Position numbers and translations under genes: made by a program. From Phellopilus nigrolimitatus (taxonomy: Eukaryota; Basidiomycota; Agaricomycetes; Hymenochaetales; Hymenochaetaceae): 64,000 bases of DNA. Below, piece after piece: positions 1 through 12,133 of this stretch. How positions within the stretch are numbered: the first letter of the stretch is position 1; the number at the start of each line of letters is the position of its first letter. The DNA is taken from contig JAJOHG010000018.1 in the NCBI GenBank assembly GCA_021029095.1, positions 434,001-498,000 on the forward strand, written 5' to 3'. The notes beneath the pieces were generated by a model, which had not been told where the DNA came from, ran no database searches, and saw only the letters and a list, made by a program, of their open reading frames with translations.

Positions 1-1
1 T

Positions 2-1606
2 GGCATCGGCTTCGTTGCCCGTCCGCCGCACTCGAACGATCCCGATGGGTTTCATCGTGCCGGTCGTTTCAAGAAGGCATCGAATATGAACTACGGCCTT
101 GCACTTTCCTTGAAGCTGGAAAAGTGCATCAAGAAGCTCGAAGACGAGCTCTCACAGCGTCGCTCAGACAAGTCAAGCCGCGCGGCGAGCACCGTGGATT
201 TGCAGTCGGCTCAACAGGACGTGTACGGCAATTACATCGAAGAGGACGACGAAGAAGACTACGATGACGACGAGAAGCTTGAGGAGCGCGCACTACAGAT
301 GGCGATCGAGGAGACCTTCGAGGAGACGGGCAGCCGTTGGCGCCCGTGGGCGGCACACGCCCGCTCGCTGCGCGTCGGTGACATTATCCTCATCGTCGAC
401 TCAGACACGATCGTACCAGAGGACTGCTTGCGCGATGCTGCGCGCGAGCTTGCGGAGTGCCCTGAGGTTGCAATTATCCAGCACGAATCGGATGTCATGC
501 AGGTCGCTCACCACTATTTCGAGAATGGCATCGCTCATTTCACGCGCCGGATCAATCGCTGCATCTCGATGGCGTGTGCGAATGGCGAAGTCGCACCATT
601 CGTCGGGCATAACGCATTCCTACGTTGGAGTGCAATCCAGGATGCGGCTTTCATAGACGAGGCTGATGGCCTGAAAAAGATCTGGTCGGAGGCGAACGTG
701 TCCGAGGATTTCGACATGGCTCTCCGGCTACAGCTGAAAGGATACAGCATCCGCTGGGCGTCTTACTCGAATGGCGGATTCAAAGAGGGAGTTTCGCTTA
801 CGTGCGACGACGAGCTGAACCGTTGGCAGAAGTATGCCTACGGTTGCAACGAGCTAATCTTCAACCCGCTAATCCACTGGTGGCGCAGGGGCCCGATCAA
901 CAAGCAGCTGCACGTCTTTTTGTGGAGTGATGCACCGGTCCACTACAAAATCTCGATGATGAGCTACATGTTCTCGTATTACGGTATCGCCGCTGCTATT
1001 ATGCTCTCGCTGCTTAACTATCTGTTGCTTGGTTTTGCAATTGACATCGACGGGTTTTACATGCATTCCTTTGAGATCTGGCTTGCGTGTACGGTCGTAT
1101 TCCCTGGCGCGGGTAATCTTGGTTTCACCCTCCTCGAGTACCGCCTCGGCACGCGTTCCCTTCTCGAATCACTCATCGAGAACCTGACCTGGGTACCGTT
1201 CTTGTGAGTGTTTTCCCTTCGCACGTCTGTCATACCGGTTGTGTCTGACCGTCTCCAAACTATCTGCAGCTTTTTCTTTTTCGGCGGCCTGTCTATCCAT
1301 CTCACGCAGGCGCTCCTCGCTCATTTGTTCTCGTACAATATCACATGGGGCGCAACGAAGAAAGAGGTCGAGCGCTCCAATTTCTTCATCGAGGTGCCGA
1401 AAATATTGCGCCGCTTCTGGCTTGCGATCATCCTCAGCTTGCTCCTCGTCGCTATGATGATCGTGCTGAGCCTGCCCGTCGTGCCCGTCGAGTGGCAAGT
1501 GACCTCGTCGAGTTGGGCGGTCATCTTCCCGCTCGCGGTTACGGTTGGATGCCATCTCCTCTACCCGATTATTCTCAACCCATGGTTGATGATTTTTTCG
1601 TACTAA
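2..1606 (+). CDS. Membrane glycosyltransferase family 2-like protein, 5' end outside window
   Basis: The reading frame is already open at base 2, so the N-terminus lies upstream. Exons are 2-1203 and 1270-1606, joined by a 66-nt GT-AG intron; splicing is needed because the frame meets TGA at 1205, and it gives a smooth hydrophobic join. Visible GT2 features are a DxD-type motif (VDSDT, about 395-409), an acidic ED pair in SEDFDMALRLQLKGY (about 701-745) and a downstream NRWQKYAYG segment (about 821-847) in the place of the (Q/R)xxRW motif of processive GT2 enzymes. The C-terminal part has several hydrophobic stretches that look like membrane helices. An acidic low-complexity run (EEDDEEDYDDDE) splits the N-terminal part. 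The family is probably involved in polysaccharide or glycan synthesis at a membrane; donor and product cannot be told from sequence. Confidence 0.85.
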
Positions 1607-4248
1607 GCGTGCGTCTGTGGGCGCGGCGATAGTTGTTGCTTTGGATTTACGATGCGGACACTGTAGACGGGGCGAGCTTTATTTCTCTACTTTTTGCTAT
1701 GTTTGTCTGTTCTGCTTGTTTGTATACCTCTCGGTCTGCGTGTTTGTATATACGTCTTGGGTCCTTCTAGGTTTTTGTGTTGATACATACGCTCATCTCC
1801 CCCATAACGTCTAACATCCTCACGTACATCTTTTCGTACTTACTATCGTCACTTATTCCTCTCACGCAACTCGTCTCAAACTATGAAGAGTATATAGACG
1901 CACCTTGCTCATTTAGTCCAGACTGGTACGAACAATACAAACTGAGGTTGATGGGCTGCTCTAGAATTGCTTGGTTGGGTAAAATTAAAATTAGTTATCA
2001 AACCGACTTTATGACACGATTGCTTTGGACATCAACGATGAAGTGGACTAGAGGTCTCGCAAATGCAAGAGCGCAGAACAAACGCATACTATCACACCAT
2101 CTATGCCCTCCCAGGTACGGCCGCGACCGCGGAGATTATTTATCCACATAGACGGATTTTGAGATTAAGTCAAAGTAGAGTTTCGATATCGGAGTTGACG
2201 TCAGAACACTGAGCCTCAAGTTGGAGCTCGAAGCCTGAGGTAAGGAGAAAGGTTCAACAGTGAGTTTATGTGTGAAGATGAATTCCCTGGAGCGGAACAG
2301 GGCCAAGGATGTGGATCGCAGGAATCAAGGCACAGGGAAAAAATTTCTTCGAGAAATGTATTCGACGTCACAGGCATCGCGGGAGTGCGCGAATACAAGG
2401 TGCTCGGAGAAACTGCTGTAAGGCAAGGGAAGAACAGGCCGGACTGTGTAACATGTATGGTAACCCGTCCCCTGGACTCGGGCTGGTATTGGCTGATTTT
2501 GCGCTTCTTCATCTTTCTGTCCCGAGTCCCGATTTTTGGAAGGTGGTGCAGGCGAGGCGGAATCACAAGGCAGAAAGTGGAGCAAAGAAGAAAAGACGAC
2601 AAGGCCAGGAACAAAATCAAGGGACGAAGGTGGCGGTCGACGAAGTGATTTGGAGTGGGAACAGAGGCAGCGAACGAGCTGCAGTTTTGAAGAAAGTTTG
2701 AAAGAAGTTCGGCGCAAGGCTGAGCTAGTTGTACCCACGAAAGGGGCTGGACGAAGATGTAACCGCGACTTCTACTTTCTTCGAATGTATTCAGTAGCAT
2801 CGCGATTCTGTTGAGCCCATCTCGCAACAAGAAGACCGACAGTAAGTATTGAATTATGTGTATCTTTGGAATGATACGTGAAAACAGACGAGCCGAGTGT
2901 CGGAGTCGAGCACGGGTATTTCGGTGCACAACTTCGGCGCCGCCTTGCCATCATCTTATCAACATGCCAACGTCGTAACTCAACAAATGTCCATTGATAT
3001 CGGACGTGATAACACAAGAGGAAACCTTCGCGCTGCACACAAGAAGATCAGCAAACATCTTTCGTTGCCGCGAAGACGTCAGAATAAGACGGCGCTTTCC
3101 GAGTATACCGACAGCATTGATAGAATAGAAGAAAAGGCATGTAAAGCGGAAAGAAGACTAGCCTCGCAGCGGACTCGAGCGGAGTTCAAAAGCAGGAAGC
3201 GCCAGGAAGGAACATAGTACCCGGGTGGCTAGCCACTTTTCAAAGTCAAGGAAGAGAGGCTTGTATGACCTGGATCAAAATAGACGTCGGGCTCGCAAGT
3301 TGTAGCTCGAGTCAGAGATAACCCAAGCCTATTTTGCATCCAATGTGATTATTAACCGCAAGCTCGCTTGTGACATGTCTGCGTGGAAAAAACCTAGATG
3401 ACTGATAGACAGATACATTGAGGTTGCTAGGCGAGTCCAAATTTTCGTGATGGATTGTGATGCACTCACCTTCAATCACCGATATTTTGGACATGGGAAA
3501 TTATCGATAATAAGAGACCTTGGTAATTGAGTGATCGATCTTCATAGAACACTTAGCTATGTATTGCAGCAAGAGACACAATTATGCAGCTGCATTTAGC
3601 GACGACCGAAACCCCGCGGATGCCTTGATCACAAGATTTGGAACTAACAGCTGATGTACATGCTTCAACGCCAGTGCGTCTGAAGACGATATACTGGCGA
3701 AAGAACCGACAGATTGAAGAGACCGAAGGTCTTCCGCTTAAGTAAATAGTCACCTGATCGAGGATCTAGCCCTCCCTTCCTTGAAGCCTAAGGCTCCTCT
3801 GCTGCAATCATGTTTGCGCGAAAAATCAGATTCATGAATTTTAAGAAGGTACATACTAAGCGAGTCTCTCGATCACCTCCCACATTTATTTCTCTTCGAA
3901 CTGCTCGTCTGGAGGTTGTCTGATAATTTGTAGGTCAGGCCAACGTACAAATCTGATTCCGTCTTGTATGCTTGGTGCTGGCGTAAGGGACTTGACGTTG
4001 CCACCGACCAACTTAATAAGGCAATGTCTCCGTGCTACGCCATTGTGTAATTAAAATTTTGGTTTGCCACGGCGAGCCTTTAGAGGACGTGTCCAAAGAC
4101 AATCCGATACTAATGTACCCAACCAATGAGGAATATGTAACGTGTATATGAGTGCGCCATAACAACACATGCTTTTTTTTTCGCAAACCTGAAATGACGG
4201 GACTAAATCTAATACCAACTGCTGGTCACTGAATATACTGAGTGAATA
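1607..4248. other. Intergenic region without a supported gene
   Basis: Both strands contain only short open frames with no recognisable motif, no consistent splice-linked exon series and skewed composition. The stretch just after the glycosyltransferase is T-rich and is probably 3' UTR. From about 2200 to 3250 the plus strand is purine-rich and the opposite strand shows a 237-codon open frame (2216-2929) that I read as chance. From about 3500 to 4250 the sequence is AT-rich. I see no RNA gene here. Confidence 0.5.
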
Positions 4249-4275
4249 CAGTATACGACACCTCCTTTAGACACC
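4249..4275 (+). repeat. Left terminal inverted repeat of the element
   Basis: Twenty-seven bases identical to the reverse complement of 4881-4907, preceded by TA. The last 13 bases form the motif repeated at 4281-4293. Confidence 0.9.
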
Positions 4276-4880
4276 GATAGTCCTTTAGACACCCCACATC
4301 TTCTCTCTTAATTCTCAATCTTTCTGCCTGAAATTTGATACACATATTCAGTCAAGCGTGCTCTACCCCTGTATATATTTTGAAAAGAAAATATTCTTTG
4401 GTTCATTCTTGAGAGCAGAATATGTACAAAAATTAGCATATCTTCAACATAATGCAATCAAAAACTATGATTATTAATTATTTGATATCACCAAGTGTCC
4501 TACAAACTGCATGGAAATATGCAGCATAGGAAGCACTTCATTTTATTCTTTTAAGTCGAGATATCAGTGGAAAATACAGAGCAGGTTATACTAGAAACTG
4601 GTGATTTTGCGTCTGAGTGTGACCCTGACAAGATCTTCCGACGCGCGTCGCCAGTGAAATCCACCTCTTGACGCGCCATTTGTAACGGTGTCACAGGTGT
4701 CTAAAGGACCTGCGGACGTGACAAAAGCCTTGTTTCCGTGAAACTTTTATTTTAATTGATCCTGTGAACGAAATGTCCCAAGAATTTCACAGAATGCTCC
4801 TGGAATAGCTGGCATTCATTCTATGAATTTGTTTCAACAAAAAGTAGTCATATGTGTTAGAGGAGGGCAATAATCGATTG

Positions 4881-4907
4881 GGTGTCTAAAGGAGGTGTCG
4901 TATACTG
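4881..4907 (-). repeat. Right terminal inverted repeat of the element
   Basis: Perfect inverted match to 4249-4275, followed by TA at 4908-4909. The inner 13-base motif recurs in the same orientation at 4696-4708. Confidence 0.9.
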
Positions 4908-5144
4908 TATATTTCGGCAAATAATCAGCAAAGTATTCTTAGGACTATCTGAATCAGCAGCGAAGAAGTCGAAGCTCTGGCACATGGGAAGGCGCTCCCG
5001 TCGGCCATTTGACAATCAAGCTGACGCTGAAAGCTCGCATACGACACCTCAAACCCGACGTTCCCATCTCTCCGCCGCACGCTCGCTCTTATGTTTTCTG
5101 AATCGTGCCGTGTCCTTCGGCAAGTTTAGAACAACGATTTGATC

Positions 5145-8100
5145 ATGTCTACGATCGATTTGAGTGGGAAAGGTCAAAGCAGCCGTTTCAATACACGCGA
5201 ACGTGAGCTGGAACGTAGACGAGCCAAGGGTGAAGCGTCGTGTGCTGAGTGCAAGAGGTAAATCCATGTTCCTGGGCCTTCACTATAGAATCTAATTTGA
5301 TGAGCGTCTGCAGATTGAAATTAAAATGCGACAGAAAGGTACTTCCGGATTTTGAGAATTCCTCTAGTACCATTTGATAAGATCTGGTTTTAGGGTCCCT
5401 GTACTTCGTGCGTGCGCCGAGGTTGTCAATCTATCTGCCCTAATGGTGTGGCTTTCGTTTTTTATGGTACTTTAAATACAGCTGACATGTTTCCAGGTTC
5501 TCTCGCGGCCGGACAGGGGACAAGGTGCATTCTAATGAGATCCTCGGGACATTTTCTCTAACCTGGTACACTTTCTAGATTTGTACTGGCTAATACAGAC
5601 AAGCTACACAAAAAGCTCCTGCAGATGAGCAAAAGAATACGACAACTTGAGGATGCATTGCAAATTGCGCAAGCAACAATTTCGCCAGCCTCTCACCCCC
5701 TATTGTCTGACGAATTGTTGTCAGTAAAGAATGGTGTCGACGTCATTGTTGACAATGAAACTCCAGATTCTGAAGAGCATGACCCAACGAATGACGTGTC
5801 TGATGCGTTCGGGACTCTGGCAATCTCGGAACGTGGAGAAGTGCGCTTTGTCGGCCGCGGTGCATCTGAGGTATAGATAAGGTTTATTTAATTCGAGTTT
5901 TCTGTTGTTCTCAATCTCTTCTAGGCTTTGCTCATGGTATGTATAAATCCGAAATACTCTTAGATTTGATCTAAGACACTCGTTAGACCGCAAACGAGCC
6001 TGCAACTGAACAGCCAAGTCAAGACAGACCAACAGAGGGCGCCAAAATGCTACCTGACCAAATCGTATCTGCCAGCGAGGCCTTCCCATTCACATCTGCT
6101 TATATACCCAGGGAAGAGATACTGAGACTCATAGAAGCCCGCTTGCCAACTTACGCCAGAGCGACGGCGCTTGCTGAAGCATACTTGGGGAATATTGCAT
6201 GGTTCTGCCGCATTGTTCGGCGCGAACAACTCATGGAGGAGCTCCTGCCAGAAGTGTACAAGCCCCTGCGTACTCACAACAACCTGCATGACGAGAGCTC
6301 TGACTCAGAAGAAGACTATATAGTCGGGATTCGCTCTCATCTGCTTCCTCTTCTCCTTGCCGTGCTGGCCTGCGGGGCAGCTGGAGATCTTACTCTACCG
6401 CTCAATAACGACGAGGCAGAGGTCTACGTTCAACTTGCACGCGCCGCTTTGAGCGTACACTCCGTGTTTTGGGGCGCATCCACAGTGACGGTGCAAACCG
6501 TCGTGTTGCTGGCTGCGTACGATTTCTGCACATGTCGCAAGGCCACGCCAGAGCCGGCCTGGAAGATGATGACTTTTGGGCTTTCTCTTGCTGCCAGCGT
6601 AAGTTTATTATATTTTATTCTTTCTTACCTCGAATCTGAGGACATTGAATTATACATTCTTTAGATCGGTTTACGTGAGTATGGTATTTTCGAGACGTCG
6701 TTTTTCTACATCGTTCAATCAAAATTTGTAATATAGACCGAGATCCAGCACGCTGGGGATTGGGACAAAAAATAATTCAACGGAGAAGGTTTCTTTTCTG
6801 GGAGCTTTTCCACATGGACAAATGGAAGGCAAGCGCTTGCCTGCATATCAGCAGAAGGATTTCATTTATCTTTATGTTTTCTAGAGTCTAGAATCAGGCC
6901 GCCCTGCAACCTTTAATTTGAGAGAGGTGGACTGTGAATTTCCAGAAGACACTGATGCGACGATAGCAGAGGATGGCTCACCAATTCCCGGCTGTAAGTC
7001 TGGCTGCTTATTAAATTTTATATGCGCTGATTTATGTTAAATCAGTCTGGCGGTGGAAGCATCGCTTCGCAAAAGAAATCACGGCACCAATTGCGGAGCA
7101 GCTCTGCCTCACGCGGCGGATCAAATATACGGAGATCATTGAATTGGACAGGAAGATACGCGACTTCGAGACACATCCTGACATGCTAAGGCCTTCGACA
7201 TCCTTCGACGTGGATGATGACTTCAACGTGAGTCTGCGGCGCTATATGTGGGGCTTATTCAAGGAGGTATGTAAGTGCATTCCCTGCATGTCGAGTCTGA
7301 AATATCTGCTTCATTTCAAATTCTTGCTGCAGCCTTGCTTTTCATACACCGCAATTTCTTCGCGCGAGCGTTGCTTGAACGCCCGACAAGCCCAATGAGC
7401 AGTCCTTTCGCTTCGTCCGTCCTCTCTGCTTACGCAAGCGCTATAACACTCCTGAGAGTCGTACGAGAGTATTTTGAGAAATACCCGTACCTGCTTCTTC
7501 GCCAATGGATAATATGGGCTCATACACTGACATCCGGCGTGCGTTTTTACCTGGTTTATCCCGGCTTCTACTAAATACGAATTTGCACCTTTGTGTATAG
7601 GTCATCATTGGTTCTATTGCTGTGAGAGGTCAAGCGTCGACCACAGCTCCCACTGCCCTCAAAGAATTGAATCAAGTCATTGATCTCTTTGAGAAGGCAA
7701 AAGTTCACCCGGTTGTTAGAGGTGGTCTGGTAAGCGGACCATGCCTCGTACACTGAATTGTCTAATTTTTGTTGTTTGTTTCAATGTTTCCAGCCCGTTC
7801 TTATACGTCTCCGCGAGAAGGCACAACTTGCGTGCCGATTCACGCGCGCCACCGACTTTCAATCTCCTATCTCATCATCTCCCTTATCTTTGTTTTCTCC
7901 AGAAAACCAACAGAAGAGTGCCTACGAAGAACTCAACATACTCGGCGGGACGGCGCGTTTCGTGAATAACTTAGGAAAGAAGAGGTCGGAAAGCATGTCG
8001 CCTTCTTCACCGGTGATTAATCCAAAGCAATCATCGTCGCATCCACAACATCGTTCCTTCGGAAACTCCCCTATCCGTTCTGGGTCGCTTCCTGCTCCTC

Positions 8101-8660
8101 TACGACAAGACGTTGGATTGTCCCAGTCAGAAATGTCACACAATAGTTCTGCGTGGCCTTCCGCTCATCATAGCCAAATCACTGCCACTGGAATTTCGGC
8201 GGGATCCACGTCAATAGGTGATATGTATACAAGAATAAGCAATCCCTTTTTTCGCGACCCTTCATTGGATGGCGCGACGTCAACTTTTGGAGGCCCTGCG
8301 ATGGCGCCAGGAGCTCATAATCTGGCAAGCTACGATACAAGTGGCCCCATTCCCGCTGGAGGATTCGAACCAGATTCTGGCGCTCAGACGCAAGGGGATC
8401 CGCCATACAGCTCATTTGATTTGAACTCACTCTCATGGCTGGAAGGGCTTACGCGCGGAGGCACCGCAGAACATGGGATGAACGTCGGGGCACCTGGTAT
8501 AAACGCCGATTTCCTCATGGGTGGATGCGACGTGCCTGATCCTAGTACGTTCTTCGGGTCGCTGGCGGAGGGTGGCGACCCGTCCATTGTAGATGCATGG
8601 CGCTCAATCATGGAGGACTCACAATTTTCTGGTCCTGATGTCAATTCTTACATGCCTTGA
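5145..8660 (+). CDS. Zn2Cys6 fungal transcription factor with fungal_trans domain
   Basis: Start ATG at 5145. Early exons are 5145-5257, 5314-5338 (25 nt), 5394-5445, 5497-5524 (28 nt) and 5579-5870; later exons follow with short introns to the stop at 8660. The N-terminal zinc cluster is C-x2-C-x6-C-x5-C-x2-C-x8-C, assembled across three exons (CAECKR / LKLKCDRK / GPCTSCVRRG). A linker and a short coiled-coil-like segment (KLHKKLLQMSKRIRQLEDAL, exon at 5579) follow. The middle region, about 6100-7600, carries the fungal-specific transcription factor domain, with its hallmark IGL...DPARWGL and RRRFLFWELFHMD stretch near 6665-6830. The last exons encode a Ser/Pro/Gly-rich tail typical of activation regions. 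It should be a nuclear, sequence-specific DNA-binding regulator; its targets are unknown. No metabolic cluster surrounds it. Confidence 0.9.
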
Positions 8661-8796
8661 TTTCCTATGCGTTGTTATCGCTATCATTGATTTGCAGACT
8701 TACAGATACAAAAAGACTGAAGTAGAAGGGGCCAAAATACTGTACATTGTAGCTTTAGAATCAACGCCCACACTTGTTTATGCCCCGAAGACTTGT

Positions 8797-11700
8797 TTAA
8801 AGATTGTCAAGTTGGGCGATGAGTTGTGCTTGTTGTTCTTTAGTCATGTTAGCCAGCTCTTCGTCCACTGAGTCCTTGTCTGAGTCATGTTCTTCTGCGC
8901 TATCGCACGACTCGTCTCCACCACTCTCACTACTTTCGCCATCCGGTAATGGAAAGAAGTTCTTCCAAAACATCGAATCGGATGCCACACCAGGCGCCAT
9001 CGTTTGGGATCGAGAATGCATTCTTTTTCGCCCGTTCGCCTTGAAGGGACCTTGCCACGAGTGCGACACAATGTCAAGTAAAGACGACCATCTCCGTTCT
9101 TGGGCTTTGGTAATCGGCTTGAGTAAATCACTAGAAAGTCCAGCACACCAAATATTGTACGCGACGAAGCTCTTGTTCTCGTCATATTCGATCTCTTCTC
9201 GTTTGGCATGAAGGGCGGGCTTTTCGGCTAGTGCGAAGACGACCCGAATGACAGGAAGAGGACAATTATCGTCATCAAAGTCAAGCGTTCCCAGTACGAA
9301 TGGATCCATCTCATCGAATACATCCCAGTTAGGATTCCCGTCATTCAGCGAGCTGCCTCTAGTGTTGATTAGAATAGAGCCGATCGAAGACTCGCAAACG
9401 TGTTCCCCGATGAGAAAAGGTAGAACAACATCGACAGATTCTTCCAATTGTCTATCAGCACAGAATATGCCGATACCACGAGCGAACATTGGAGCAAGAT
9501 AGAACCTTTGCATGACTGCTTGCTCGTGCACTTTTTTGATCTGGTTGAAATGTAATTTCATTCCAGCGAAATCTTGTCTGATTCCTTCGACGATGGAATC
9601 TGGAAGGCCTTCGAAAAGGTTTTCGATGAAAGTGGAAACAGAAATGACGCGGTTCCACCCCTCGGCTGGAGCCTGCATATATTTCCACATGGCTTGATCG
9701 TTCTGGGCACAAACGGCGGCGTCTCTGGCCTGTGTCAAGAGCAGAAAGACAAGAAGCTCTTCACGATCGCCCGTACGAACAGAGTGGCGTTTGAAGAGAT
9801 GGTACAGGGCATCTGCAGCGATGAATCCACTATTTTGCATGACAGCGAATGCTGCTTCGGATAGCAGTGGTTCAGAAGACGACACAGTCACCAAGCTTTC
9901 GAACGTAGGATCGACTTGGAGATAAATGCGTAAGTGCCTTTCAACCTGAGCTTTCTGCCTTTCACAGGATGCAGCCTGTTTGGGATCGAATTCGAGAGAA
10001 AAGCGCTGCCCCAAGCATGCAAATTTCTGCGTATTCGAGAACGAGTATTTTTCCAGATTGTTGAACTTCGAGTCGTTGAGGAGCTCCCCGGCTGCGAAAG
10101 AAACGATGCTATTCTTCACGGAATCGAGATCATTCCTCGTGGTGTGGCCTATCCGAGATGGCCAACTGCGATTTTTTTAGTAAAAATATAAAGCTGTATC
10201 AAATTAAGACATACAGCGCGCGCCCTAAGTGGGACATGAACCATTCGCCTGAGATCTCCGAAATGGTAAGAATGCTATTGCACGTCCTAACGGAACCGTC
10301 CTCTCTCTTCAACGCAAACTCATCAAAGCTAACGACCGTATATGGGATTACCGGAGCAATTACCCTTCTTAATATATGGGAAGAATGGTCTGGCTTGTGG
10401 TCGGGCAACTCGCGGGGTGAGAACGGCCAGGATGTAGAAATAAAGAGTGCGTAGACAGGTGCATAATTAAGCGACTGAATCTTGCGACTTAGGAGACCAA
10501 AGACCGTAGTCTTGCAGGCCTCTATTTTTGTAAGGGAAGAAGCGTCGTCGAAACTGATAACGATGAGAGGCCAGTCCTTGGTGATATTTCCTGTAGCCAA
10601 TTTAGCTGATTATGGGAGACTGTACCCGAAATAGAAGGTATACCTTCAATTGCACGTTCAGAAGGTGATAGTTTATCGAGCACAAGCTGGCGAAGAAATT
10701 GCGATAAAGCAGTAAGGGCGCATCCTGAGGTGATCACTGGCTTTGATTCCGTCCCAACTCTAGACAGATCAGAGTAATTCTGCGTAGTTGTGGTTAATTC
10801 TGGTTGAGGAAAAAGATTGGGTAACATAAGAGTACTTGCTTTTTCTGTTATCTCTATGACTTTATCGTAGAAGACCCTGCGGTATTCATTAGAATTCCTC
10901 AGGGTTTGTCCTTCTGTCATACGCAGACGGAATTCTCCCGCAAGACGCGCATAGTCGTGTAGCTCAGCCTGCTTGCGTAATTCTTGAAGTGCCTGAAGGG
11001 CAACTTGGAAAAGCGCTATGAAAAAGGCTTCGGTGTATCGAGGTGTTAAGCCATGACCAAGAAAATCGCGAACCCTATGGTCAGGAGGAGGAAGTTCTGC
11101 AGATACGATTTTCATTTTCCGTGCTATACCAAAAAAGGTGGTATACTTACTAGACAATCCAGGCATTCTCAAGCATATGGGCAAAACGAGATGCGTAGTG
11201 CTGAGCTGATCGATCATACGGGATTTTCCAGTTCCAGATGATTGAATGATGTGACAAAAGTTCTGGTTACTCCTCATAAAACTAGGATTTTCGAATTTGA
11301 TGTACCCCCAGAAGTCGCTCTCTTTCGTCCCAACGAACTCCCGTTCCCAACCAGCTGTGATCACTAGCAAAAAAAGAAAGAAAAGAAGAGAAAAAAGGAA
11401 AAACTAAGTTAGTTAGCTTTGAATCTGCCCTTTGTATTTTACCTTTCTCGTCTGCTGTAGCCTCGTCACTGACGAACACAGTAGCTCCAACTGTAAAGAT
11501 ACGTCTAGAGGAGACCTGAAAGGAGAAATAACAGAACACGCTCACTGAGTAATTCGAGGACGGTCCCGAGGACAGTAATCCAGTTTCTACTCTCTCGCGC
11601 TTCTTGCACCAATATGCGAATTGCTTGTTTCTGCTCTTCAGAAAAGCGTTCACGGACGGAATCGAAGATCTCAGACATCCCAAAGTTCGATATGAGCGAG

Positions 11701-11912
11701 CTCTCCACCGCCTTTTGGCAGACCAGAAAAAGAATTGTAGATAGGTAGACATCTTGGTAATCATTCGTCTGTTGAAGATTGGGGATGTCGTAATGTACAT
11801 GTATGTCGTTTAGATTCTCAGCTTCCTTAACAGACAGTCTTATGTTGCATAGTTTTTTGTTGATCTTAGAAAAGAGAGCTGATCGAGGTTGCTTGCCAAA
11901 AAGACTCATCAT
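8797..11912 (-). CDS. Large P-loop NTPase of uncharacterised mushroom family, copy 1
   Basis: Minus-strand multi-exon gene starting at 11912. Walker A is IIQSSGTGKSRMIDQLS (about 11205-11255). Downstream come a conserved PPPDHRVRDFL element, a Walker B-like VISFDDA (about 10545-10575, with D-D where the paralogue has D-E), then SGEWFMSHLGRAL before the last intron. The final 440-codon region (8797-10119) ends in an acidic Ser/Glu/Asp-rich tail. Introns with good consensus include one of 53 nt just upstream of Walker B and one of 54 nt after Walker A. The gene at 23818-27117 has the same architecture and aligns along the whole length at roughly half identity. The molecular role is unknown. A remote relation to the NTPase module of Crinkler-type proteins is conceivable, but I could not verify it. 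Confidence 0.75.
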
Positions 11913-12133
11913 GAAACAAGTTGTTCAAAGAGAAAGACGACTCGGTAAACCGGACTCGGAGCATTTAAAACAGCCCCTGTGACTAGTGTGACACACGCTG
12001 GGCCGGGCCGGTCACCGCCAAATCTCGCCCGTGAACTCGACGAGCCTGCTGCTTAGACCATAATTCATGGTCTACATGCAACAATGAATCGGCTCTGAGA
12101 TACATCCTTTTTGGTTGGCTATCTTGAAACTTA

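Larger units (their letters stand above)
4249..4907. mobile_element. Non-autonomous Tc1/mariner-type element (MITE-like)
   Basis: A 659-bp AT-rich segment is bounded by perfect 27-bp terminal inverted repeats (4249-4275 and 4881-4907) that begin with CAGT, as in Tc1/mariner elements. It is flanked on both sides by TA (4247-4248 and 4908-4909), the target site these transposons duplicate. The inner half of each terminal repeat, TCCTTTAGACACC, occurs again inside each end: at 4281-4293 in the same sense as the left end, and as its complement at 4696-4708. That makes four sites arranged as two inward-facing pairs, plausible transposase binding sites. No transposase-like frame is present, so the copy would depend on one encoded elsewhere. 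Confidence 0.85.

Noticed and set aside
2216..2929. A 237-codon minus-strand frame
   Set aside because: No domain, low-complexity composition, no splice-linked neighbours. It probably arises from purine bias of the opposite strand.
2897..3217. A 106-codon plus-strand frame rich in Lys/Arg/Ser
   Set aside because: It begins well but shows no homology I recognise and no flanking exons; too weak to call.
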